DNA of 64,000 nucleotides from Ornithodoros turicata (taxonomy: Eukaryota > Arthropoda > Arachnida > Ixodida > Argasidae). Shown here one piece after another: positions 24,601-36,600 of this stretch; positions within the stretch are counted from its first letter, which is position 1; every line of letters begins with the position of its first letter. The stretch is from the NCBI RefSeq assembly GCF_037126465.1, contig NC_088210.1, positions 23,275,511-23,339,510 of the forward strand. Direction: 5' to 3'. The notes below the pieces were generated by a model. That model had not been told where the DNA came from. It worked only from the letters and a program-made list of their open reading frames with translations, and ran no database searches. Made by a program: the position numbers and the translations under genes.

Positions 24601-27600
24601 CCACGCTTACGGTGTGAAGTTCAGTTTTAGCGGTTCCTGTCGCGTGACTCCGAACAAACTCGTCCACCTTGACACGCTTCACGTTGTCTCCTGCAGTCCC
24701 CAGATCTGCCCACAAAAGTACGGGTAAGAGTTTAACATCAGTCTCAATACTGACACAGTATCCCAGAGTACCCCACTACGACAGTGTCTAAAGGAACAGT
24801 GAAATGACATTTAGCGTTGCTGAAGACCCTGCTTTATTCAACAAGCAGCCTAATACAGTGAAACTTCACTTGAACGAACTTGAAGGGATATCAAGAAACA
24901 GTTCACTTTAGTGAAAGTTCACTAAACTGCACTGAGTACAGGGCAGCTTGCGGTCACGAATTAAAATAAAGCTGCGGTGCTTATGTGGTACATAAAGACA
25001 TTTATTTTGCATTATTCGCAAGTGCGCTGTAGATGATCTGGTACTTAGCAGAAGCCATCACTTTCGCAAATCAGACCGTGGTGTTGTTTCACAATGTCCG
25101 CTTTGCACTTTTCGTGGTCCCAACCACGTAAAACTTTGTCTCTTGTCTAATGACGGACTTGTTTGTGTAATGCTACATATTTTGCTGAGAAAAACAAAAG
25201 GCCACAAAGCACACACATCACAAAAACGATGGAAGAACGGGAATGTCTTGGACTGTTACGCGCCATTCCGCTGCATCATGTGGCTGCAATCTGGCTGCAG
25301 CTATGGATAAGACCAAATTTAGCGTGCCAATCAAATTCTAGTCCAAAGCCAACATGGCGGCGGCCACTATGAATCAAGAGGCATGCAGTGGGGCCGTAGA
25401 AAAGATATGCAGAACTGAAACGTGCGCTGCACTGGGATTCATAAAACTGGAAATTATTGACATTGGCTGTTATTACGTTCCGACGGAGTTCTTTAATCTG
25501 AATAGTTCATTCAAGCGATGTTTTACTGTATTGGCTGGATATCGGGAATGCTGGTCAATATTCATTTCTTAATTTAATTTTTTTTTTTGTAATTAGTAGA
25601 TCAAGGTCAATCTGTGGTGGCACAGAGTGCAATTTCACATCATTTCAAATGTTGGGGGAGATTTGCGATAGCTGTGACATTCTTCACCGTACAAGTATTT
25701 TTTTAAAATACGAGTTTATAGCAGATGGACAGATTGAGCACATTATCTCTCTTACCTAAAATTCCTAAGTCATAGCGTCCAGTCTTCTTTGCCTCGGATA
25801 TGATGGCATCGAGTGTGTCAGTGAAGTACTTAAACATGGCGTTCTGCAACTCCACATCTATTCCCAAGATACGGTTCAGAAACTTGCTCATGTTGTTGTA
25901 ATCTGCGTTTTCGGGACAGAGGAACTGTTAGAGTGACAGATGCAAAAAGGCACTTGCCTCTCTATGGGGGAATGAAAAAAAATATGCAGCGGAGGACATC
26001 TACAGACAACCCCATATGCAATGCAGAAATGTTCAACTATGTGTAACATCACTGAACGAAGCTGAAAAATTACAAAAGTAAAGGAGACAATTAGTAAACC
26101 TGCTCATTAACAGAATTTTGCAAGTAAGGTATCACGCAAGTTTACAGCAATGTCCCAGTCACGAAAATTCCCACGGTGTGCGACATTTTGTGCCAACAAT
26201 ATCCGAACATACGGAAATGCACAGACATTCTAGCTTCTTCCCACTTGCTGCGGTTGCCCATTGATGTTTGCCTGCATACGCGTTGCACGACACGAAATCT
26301 ACCCCATCGCCAACAGGAACATGTGCCTATCCCACTGGTACAAGCTTGTCATCATGGCACAGCATAACCGAAATCTCTTCAGAAATAAACTATCACGTTT
26401 TATACACATCCGACATTACAGCAGACAGTGCATACCTTTGTCCAGTGTCTGAATCTTTGTGAATTCATCTTCATTAACCAAGCCAACTCCGACTAGAGCT
26501 TTCCTGCAGTCTACAAAGAGAAAATTTTTCTCAGCCAACACAACTATCAAACACGTCAACGTACACAAACGAGCCGTGTGAGCCCTGAAAAGGGGGGGGA
26601 GGAGGAACTGTCAAAATGTAAACTGCTGCATTCTAGAGTTCTTATTAAATATAAGAAAAGCATTCTAATTTTTGTTGTCGCAAGGACATGTTCTGTGTAA
26701 ACCTGTTTGTGGAAGTCAGAGTAATACAAAAAGGGGTGCACATTCTTGGAGCCATTTCAATCCTTCCCGTAGCATCAGTGGTGCCTTAACTATTGCATCC
26801 CCCTCGACCTATGGTATGTGCTATGTCTGGTATGTCTGAGTCTACAAAGGCTCTCAAGAGGTAGCTTTCATACCCATTCTCAGATGTTGTTCACAATATT
26901 TGCATGTTTTCATAGAAATCTCACAACATGGATATGCGCATACTGGTTTATTATGCTAGTTCCTAATGAAGTTTGCCACAGCACTAAAATTCTAGAGGGA
27001 GGATTATAAGCCCTTCTTTTGTGGTCATGTCATAGCTTCAGCTATAGTGCACTGAAGGAAGTATATGGCATAATTATTTTATTAGTCTTACACTAGCATG
27101 GTTAACACCCTCGGTTTTCTGCTGCGGCAAATTCAAATTTCCGCGGCAAGCAATCAACGGCTGCGTGAAATGGGAAACTTTATTTTCTTGGATAATGTGG
27201 GAACAAAAAATATTTTATAAAATTATAGATTCAAAGCACTGTTGTGGCTCAGCATTACATACATGATCTCCCGCGTTCTCATCTGATGAGGTCTGTCACC
27301 TGCAATCAGTTTATACCTGCGTTGAATATCCGGAAACCTGATATTGGGTATTCGATTTGTGAAAAGGATACTTCGAGTGATTGATTATTCTATTCTAATT
27401 CGAGAACTCGAATATCCGCACTCCCCTAAAAATAAGGGATTCCGTGAAAATCTGTGCCAAACGAAGGATTCCACGATTAATTATGCGGAAAACGGAGCGC
27501 CTTAAGCGCGGTGGAGGAAAATTAAGCAGTTACAACGTATCGTATGACTGCAAGCACAATAGCTTCCCTACCCTCAAGACATTTAGAGCTGCATGTACAG

Positions 27601-30600
27601 CTTGGGACAAAAGTTTACAGAACACGGCACTGGTGTACTTCAGCATAGGAGCGTCCCCCTGCGTGATATCAGGAAGAGATCGAACAAGAAACGGGTGACT
27701 GGCTATACTATCCATGTCTCAGTATGTGCGTGTGCTCCTGTTTGCTGCTAGGGTGTCGCTCCAATAGAGAAATGCAACACCTTGGTGTTCCGTAAACATT
27801 TGTCCCAAGCTGTACAATCTGTGATATAGAAGTAGCACATCACCTGCGAAGAAGTCACCGCGCCATCTCTCTGGAGGTGGAACAAATGGTGGGTCCTCAA
27901 TTTTCATCAACGCACGCATCATCGTTTCCAGAGCTGCTCTACCGTACTGTGCAGAAAACGAGGAAAATGCTGCATAAAAGGTGAGCTATTACGAGGCAGA
28001 TCACCAACCTTGTTGTCAATGTTGAATCGTGAGAGATCCCTAGATTCCCCTGCCCTCCTGTCTCCGTGGGTCAGAGCACCCTAAAAGAAAAGTTTTTGCG
28101 ACCGTCAGAGCTGGCACACGGGACCTTCATTGGCAATTTAGAAAGGCACTTTTGGTGTTTCCTACCATGACGAAAATTTGTTACGCGTGTCTTTACGGCC
28201 GGTATCATAACAAGAAGGTTGTGGTAAAGAACAAGTTCAGTTTATATTCATGGTATTACGGGAGACAATCAATATCGATATCAAGTGCCTTTTCACCCAG
28301 CCCTATCGCTTGCGGATGAACCACTTTCACCCTACATGAGAACTTTCAACTTTTTTTAGAGCTATCGGCTATTTAAACGTTTTATAAGCGTAGGACCGTC
28401 CTTTTACTGTGGTTTTTACTGCAATCACCATCATCATAATGCTTACTCACCAAGCTTTCGAGACGTTTAGCTACAATGGACGCAAACCGACGTTCTCCGG
28501 CCAGGTCAGAGATGAGAAAGATATATTCGGGAGCATTTACTTGGTTGGAACGATGAGTACGCCCTGGGTGAGGAAGAGAAAGAGAAAAAAAATTATTATT
28601 TCAGAACATGCTTTCACCCATTCCCAAACTTCATACCTAAGCAATCAAGCATTTCGAAAGAAACTTCATACCAAATTGTTGCACCGCACGGTCTGCACTC
28701 CAGGGCAGCTCCAACGTGATGTGCACCCGGCGGGCTTGATTTTTAGCTCTGCGATCAGACTGGAGTGATATTCCAGAGCTTGCTGCTTCTGAGATGATGG
28801 CAATGTGCTACGGGAATGATCCACATTTGCAAAATTAGAACTTGTAAGAGTATTCAAACGTACGTGTGTGTTACACAAATTATTGCGCACCCACCTTTTC
28901 ACCATCCATGAAACGCTGCTTCTCAGTCAGATTGAGTGTTTCCAGGGGAACGTCTACTTCAGAGCGAGATTCATACTGGATGGTCCCATTGTCTGTGCTA
29001 ACCACACGGCCCTTTCTACCAGTCATCTGAATAAAAACAAAAAAGTAAACAATGACGCTTCCTCAATCTTACTGTCCGTCTTGCTGAGCAAAAATATCTA
29101 CAGAGCTGTCCATATGCATATCCCTAGAGATTTTCGATTTTTAACCAGCCATTTCATTTTGTCCATTAAGGAGTGGGTGCATGGACAAAAAGCTGTAAAG
29201 GGACAGCTTGGGAAGGGCCAATAGTATATCCCCAGATTGACTACTAAACGTATCGATGAACGGCGAACACACTGCTCACAACAATCAATGGAAGGAGCTA
29301 ACAAATTTTTACTTCAAATCTAAAGGAACTTTGTGCATTCTGCTATGAATCATAAACTCAAATGCAGCGTAGATTGTCTGCACTAATTTTACACGTCGTG
29401 AAAGTACGACTGAGAGACGCACGGCACGTATTAATGAAGGAGACACTCCTCCTGTGGGTGTGGCTGTAATATCAGCTACTAAGGTCACGTTACAATTTAA
29501 AAAAAATCGATGAGCTGATTAACTATTACTTTCGACAATGCCAAAGCCATGTAGGTACCGCAATACGTGTTTGAGCGTGCCCGCAGATCGTATCACCAGA
29601 AGCACAACCGGAACCATGATTAGATATATGGCTTAGCACGGCTTGAACTGACTCAATAGTCGACAAAGCCAGTTGGGTTAGCCAGACGTGTAAGCTAGTG
29701 CAAGCAACGACTCCTGTTTTCGTAAACCAATGGGAGTAGCAGCACCTCTTACTCCTCTGATGTCACAGCCTGACACGTACGTGTCTTTATATCTCACCAA
29801 GTATGACACGTAGGGAAAAATTATTTTTTCCTTAATAGTTGGACGTGCAGTAGAATGCGTGCATGATCTAATGAACTAACCGTCACAACCCCTTTGAGCA
29901 AAGCCTGACAAAATTTCGAGTGCGCTTCCCTTTTGCAGCCACCCTCTGTGGCAAAGGTAAAAGCGTATTCCTATTCACTGCAGGAAGATATGTTCGTCAG
30001 GCCACCATTCAAAATGCACATATATCTGGCATTACGATTACACTAGGCCCTCCCTGGCTTTTTTGTTTTGTTTTGCAGCTCCAATTGTCGGGCCGTGTTG
30101 TTGAACTTTGAAGTATTGAACTTTTCCAAGAAAATCGACAGGGAGAGAAAACAAGCTTGCTCACCTCAGCTACATTGTCAGGACCTCCTAACTCATCAAT
30201 AAGGTGATCCAGTGTGTTTGGCGGCAACTTGTCACCAAGCTTTTCCAATCGGTCTAGGAGCTCCTGTTTCATGGCCGCTGCTTTTTTTTCTGAATCCACC
30301 GTTGGTGCCGTTCGAACAGTCGGCTGCGGAGCAGTGCCTTAGAGCAAACAAGTTTTATTCAGAATCAGGTTTCCCACATGGAACACAAATCATAGCTCAT
30401 CTAGTGTGAACCAAAAGAGAATTTACAATTATGCGCAGATCCTTACCATTTACCGTGGACCTGTCGAATTTGGTCTTCTTCTTTTTCGCTTTCTGTTTCT
30501 TTATTTTGCGTTTCGATTTACTCTTCCGACTTGCCCAGGGGTCTGCACAAGGAACAGAAATTGCTGGTTGGCATACGTAGCACTCAAGTCTGGATCTCTG

Positions 30601-33600
30601 CAATACTCAATCAACTCGGAGGTTAAGTTTCGAGCAAAGCAGAATCTCAATGGATACGAATCTCTCAAGGTAGCAAATTTTTTTCGTACCATTCAAAATT
30701 TGCACAACTATATATGAACTAGATCAATGTACCGTGACAACACAAGAGCTAAGCTAATGTCACAGAGGTATATCTCTGCCAGCAGAGAACGTACTCCGTA
30801 CATTGAGTGGAGCATATGAGAAGATGGCGGACGCCGATTCACGTTTTGTTGATGGAAATATTTTGTCTTTGCTTTAAATGCATGCAAACATGCTCCAAGT
30901 CGTCTTGGGAGATTGCAACGTTATCAGCACAGCAGCAGCAATTTAAAGCATGGGGGCGGACTACACTGCGACCCGAAATTGTCATGCCTGTCTTTAACCT
31001 GTCTTTAAATCTGCAGGTGGAGTTAGCGTATACTAAGTATAGCAGGCTTATCTAGCTATATTCAGCCTATTTTTGACATTTTACCAAGCTAATGTTTGCA
31101 TACAGCACTATCCTTATTGGTGCACAACACAGTGGAAGCCGGAATATGTTCTACAAAACCCGCCACGACGAACAATCCACTAACCATCACTGTCCGAGTC
31201 GTCTCCGAAGGGGTTGAAATCATCTTCCGCATCCGATTCCACGGCAGAACTTCCTTCAGAGTCCTCCGCCGCGGAACTGGACGCAGACGGCTCAAAGTCG
31301 CTCTCAGGCTCACTTTTGACATCCTGCTCACTATCGTCTCCCGATGACGCCTCCCGGTAGCGCTTCAACCCTTGCCGAGCCTGTCGAGCTGCATGCAAAA
31401 CCGTACGAGTAAATATAATGTTGCGTCGAGCGCTCAGAGAGCTTGGCATACAAACACAAGAGCAACTAGGGGGAGAGTAGAGAGCACAATCCTTACATCC
31501 TGCTGGAACTGAGAAAAGGATCAAAGTCAGCAAATAAAAGTCTCTCGGGCATAAAGTGGGCAAGGTCAGCCGGTGTGCAAACTCACCGCTTTTCCGCTTG
31601 TGTCCCCCCGTCGATGAAGACGGGGGCGGCGAGGGGTTCAGCTCATCCATGATGCCACCCAAGCCCAAGAGTTTCAAAGTCTTCTTGCGATTGGGTGCCG
31701 GAAAGTGCTTCTCAATCAATGTTTGCAGGACGCCTCTGCAGGAACACAATCAGTCAGACTTAAAGGGAGCACGTTTCCACATTTTATCACTTATCCAATT
31801 TATGTCATGGAATTAAAACCCTTCAACGAGTTCAGGATCACCATCAAAAGGTCTCGCAGATGACTTGATAATGGCTCAGGCTCAAATGGTGTCACCTTGT
31901 AGTTGAGAGGAGGCAGCATGTTGAGGCTCAAATCCGCTGCTGCATAACACTAGATGCAGCACCATGTTCACGCTACACAGCCAATTTTTGTCGAGTCACA
32001 TGAAAAGGGGTGCAACTAGTCGAAGCCATTTAATACCTTTCTTTATCGCGAAGCTGAGTCTACCTACCTACCTAAGTACCTTCGCTACTACCTTTCACTA
32101 CGACATGTGTGCAATCTCGTGGGTCCAAAAAAACTCTCAGGAAGAAATTTTCCCTTTACTAAACCATTGTCAGGTTTAGTTCACAAGATTTGCAGAGAGG
32201 TTTCGCAACACAAAAATGCACACGCTGCTTCACAATGTCAGTTTCCAACGAATTTTGCTAGCTATGCCACTGTTATACCCTTGTCAAATGGGCACCCTTA
32301 CGTACGAAGGCCGTAAACAAGAACTGAGATAAAGGTCATGATGACGGTGGCATACCTTGAGCTTGAGGGAACGAGAGGACGCACAAAGAAGTAGACAGGA
32401 CGAGGCTCAAGGTATGCTACCGTCGTCGAACCTTCACCAGCTCGCTTGCCTGCTCACCCTTATTTCATAAAGGTCATGCCAGATGGCGGTGATAAGGCCT
32501 TCGGGGGAACTGCGTTGTCTCCAAACTGCCTACTCTCAAATGCAAAAGGAAACCTGACACTCTCAACGGCAGTCATTGCACTAGCATGAAAACCGGGTGA
32601 CAACATTATGGCGACGCGTCTGCCACACGAATTTATGAGACGACCCCTGCAACGATGAAGACCTTCCTTGGAATTACGGCCAAGTTACAGCCGTTAACTA
32701 GCTACTACTTCTTCGTATGGCCATTCCGTCTACGGCCTTAAGTTGTGCCATCTTACAAGGATATTATTCTTCAGGGAGGACTCTGAGGTCCATCATGGTG
32801 CTTGGGAATTTGTTCGTAATTTCGTCTTGCCAGAGTACAACAGTGTTTATACACAAAGAAATCCTATAGCATGTGTTCATTTACAGCTTCATGCACTTAC
32901 AATAAGAACTTCAACGTAAGTAAAGCCTGACCAGGACCTCCTAGAAAGCCCTACTACGGCAACTGTCCTTTTAGCCAGAGAAACGCAAAATGTGTCCGCT
33001 TACTTTGCCGTCGAGACGAAGTCCGTGAGCTCTCCCCCTTGTTCCTCGAGTTGTTCTAGAGTTCTTGCCTCACCCGTCGATTGTAGACCTATTACAACAC
33101 ACTGAAATACACAATGGGCATTGTGTGAGCACTTCTCTACTGCCACTCCCATCCAGAAAAAAACTTGTTAGCACCTTGTCGTTCTTGACGGCTTCACGGG
33201 CTAGAGAGACAACATACGGGACCTTGGAGGCGATGCAGAGGTATTTGAAGAATCGCTGGTGTGATGCCCAGAACTGACCCCACATTGTTTTCTTGATACG
33301 CGAGTCACCTTCCATCAATTCTGCAGCCTCCTGGAACATTGCTCTGGCATCCACCCACTGCAACAAAAGTTTAATGTAGCATAACTGCGGTCCGACTTTT
33401 TTCGGGTTACACACGATTTCTCCCCGAATTTCAGTCACATATCATGCATCACATCTACCATTTAGCAGCTCTCGCTTAACACATGTATGTCATTTTAGTG
33501 CAACAATAAACAATGGTATGTTAACAACAATAAGCAATGTTATAACTGGGGCCCGACTTTTTCGGGTTACATTTTCCAGCAACATCGGGCGTAAATATCG

Positions 33601-36600
33601 GGTTATATTTTGCTTCAATAATTCAGTCGTAATCAGGTTGAACTGAACCTGACTCAACCCAATTCGGATTGAATCAGGTGTAAATCTTTGTTTTACTCGG
33701 CACAATACACATGACACACCAGTAGGCCCAGAGCATCAATTTTTGGTACATGCATCTAGGAGGCAGCAGTGTCTCTGCTTTGGCAATTTGTATGAGCATA
33801 TTTATGCACTTACAACACAGTTTCCAAAGTTCAGTGTTAGTTGTGATGACTTCGGAAACCCCTGGTCCAGCAGTTTTCGGGCAAATATCGGGTTAAACCC
33901 TATTTTTGCTGATTTGGATCGGGGGTAAAAATTGGTCGTAATCGGGTATAACCCTAAAAAGTCAGGCCCCGGTTATAACATGTGCTGCGAGTGACTAGAA
34001 TTCGTGATAAATGTGTGTCTGTCCATACATCCACCTTTAACTGCGGGTCGCCAGCTGGACAGAAAGAAAAAATAACTAGAGCAGTGCAAATATTTGGAAC
34101 TTTAAATTTGAATCACATAGGCAGTGCTATAATTCCAAATCAATTGTAATATCTGTGAGGTATTTGTATTATATCCGACTTGGAAATTTTGCTAATCACA
34201 AATCTCTGAAAATAAACCCTATAACACTCAAATGCATCAATAGCACCTGATTTTTCCCAGCTGAATCTGGGGCAGGTATTTAACTTACTCATACCCAAAG
34301 CATAACCAACTGGGAGAAACAGAAAGCATCACTCACAAGCTTGACAGACTCGTCGTACATGTCGATGAACGGCTCCTCCAATGGGATTTCTTCAATTCGG
34401 AAGGACACTCCCTGGAAGCTCAGCTGACGGGCCATGTACATACCACGCAGCTGTAACGAAAAAAAAGGAATGTGCATACATTAGTCTCTCCCACACTAAT
34501 TTTGCACTCGTTGGAGAACACTTTTTTGCGCACCTTCATATCCATTGCCACAAGTTCCATGGCACCAACACCACGCTTCTCAACTGCAGAGATGAAGTCG
34601 GAAAATTCTCTAAACGGTGTGCCCTCTCCCCAGATGCCCAATCGGGTCATGTAAGCCATGTTCTTTGGTTCAGAAGCACCTGTATGAGGGGAATAAAAAA
34701 AGGATTAATCCTGAAGTAAAGCTCATTGAAATGTCCAGTGTTCTGTCTAAGCCCACATTGTAACCAATGTAAATTCACAGGGAGAAGGGGACAGGTTTTA
34801 CAGAGCTTAACCCTGAATCACACACACCTACATATATTTGGGAGCCATTCATTTATTCAGACAGCATTTGTGTGTTTTAGGGTTAAACCATAAAAACCCT
34901 GTTTTTATCCCCCCCCCCCCCACACACACACCACCTGCCTCCAATTTGCATTATTACAACGCCGGGAAATCCCTAAACCCCCACCCTGAAAACAAACTGT
35001 GCAAAGTGCCAATTCAGCCACCACTAAGCACTGCACATCTGAAACGCAAGCAGCTCTCGTTTTCCTTCATTCCACCCCTAATTTTGCTTATCCGCAGATT
35101 ACCACCTGATTTTACCTTGTTTAGAGCTCCTGAAATGAAACCCAATTTCTGCCCACCGGTGTCCAAAAAGCACGAAACCCAAAGACACGAGTGCATTTAT
35201 TCAGGATCAGCGCAGTGCGCCGGAGTTGGTAGCAATTTATGAATTGGGTGCCCAAACAGCAATGAAACAAAAAAATTTCCTAGAGTTTCTATTTAATTCC
35301 GTAACCTGCACACACTCTTACAGCTGCACAATCCTCTTATAGTCGTGTTCAACTTAAGAAGGAAAAGGAATCTAGTCTGTCAGCTCTCGAAATATTACTG
35401 TGCTGCAGATAGGATGGCTGGACGCAGAGAGGTCATGCTCGCTCCCTGCGCCAGATAATGTAATCCATCCTACTCATTCTGCTTCCGTATCGGCTGTTAA
35501 CACTGGCCGTATGACACTGTGCTGCAGTATTTCTCCTGGCGCACTATCTCGTCTCCTTACCTCCAACGGCGTATGTAGTTGACGGACTAGATTTCTTTGC
35601 CTTCCTAAGTTGAATACAAGCATAGGCCGTATTTTCCTAGTCGTTGCGCTTCTTCACCGGGTGACAACACTTACCGGTAGCACTAGCGTAGATAACTCTT
35701 GCCTTGGGCAGCTTGTTTTGCAATTCCAGAACAGTGAGGCCCGTTTTTGTCGGCTTTGATGATCCAACAGGACACAGGTTCTTGGCTTTATGACATTCAT
35801 CAAAAACAATCTAAAAAGTTAGGGAAAAGTTAAAATGCACCAGGCTAAGACTAAAGTTGCATCGAACTGAAACACGTTGCAAACGCAGTTTAGCTACGGG
35901 AGTAATGCATTCCATACTGCTAAATTACCACTACAGAATAGTGTATTACTGTGCAAGATGTATCCAGAAAGAAGAAATGTTATCCAGAAGGGCAGCCACG
36001 TTTAATACCTTCCGAACTACTTGCTTGTTCCCCTCAACCCCACCCCGTGTGTCCCTTAGTGCAAACGCGTCATTAGTCATTCTTCTGACCGTTACGGTTT
36101 TTAGTCTACCAGTGCTGCTGCATTTTGTTAACACGATCTCGACTGGCGATTTCACAAACATGCATACACAACCGTACTACGACATGAGGACTTCCTGTTC
36201 CCGTCAGAATTGTTATTGACTGTACTCTCTAGGAAAACGTCAAGAAAATAGGACTAACTTTAGTCCTTTTGAGGACTAGGTGCATGGCTACAACCATTGT
36301 AGAGAAGTCCAAGCAATGTCTAGGCACTATGTACAATGGTGGGGGAGGAAATTTCAGCGTTCGGGGGACTCAAATGAAGAGTAATTGCAACCTAGTGGGC
36401 TAGAAGCTATAATTTCCCCCCAATTTACTCCTTTCCCACTCATAATTGCATATTTTACTCCTTGCATTACTTTAATGTATTCACAATGACAAATGCTGCC
36501 AGGTGCATTCGCAATCACAAGTAAAGGATACTACTCCGTCGAAGTCGTCCCCACACCAGTGAAGCAACTGCTTCAGCCTCGTTTTGTACTTGCCACCACT

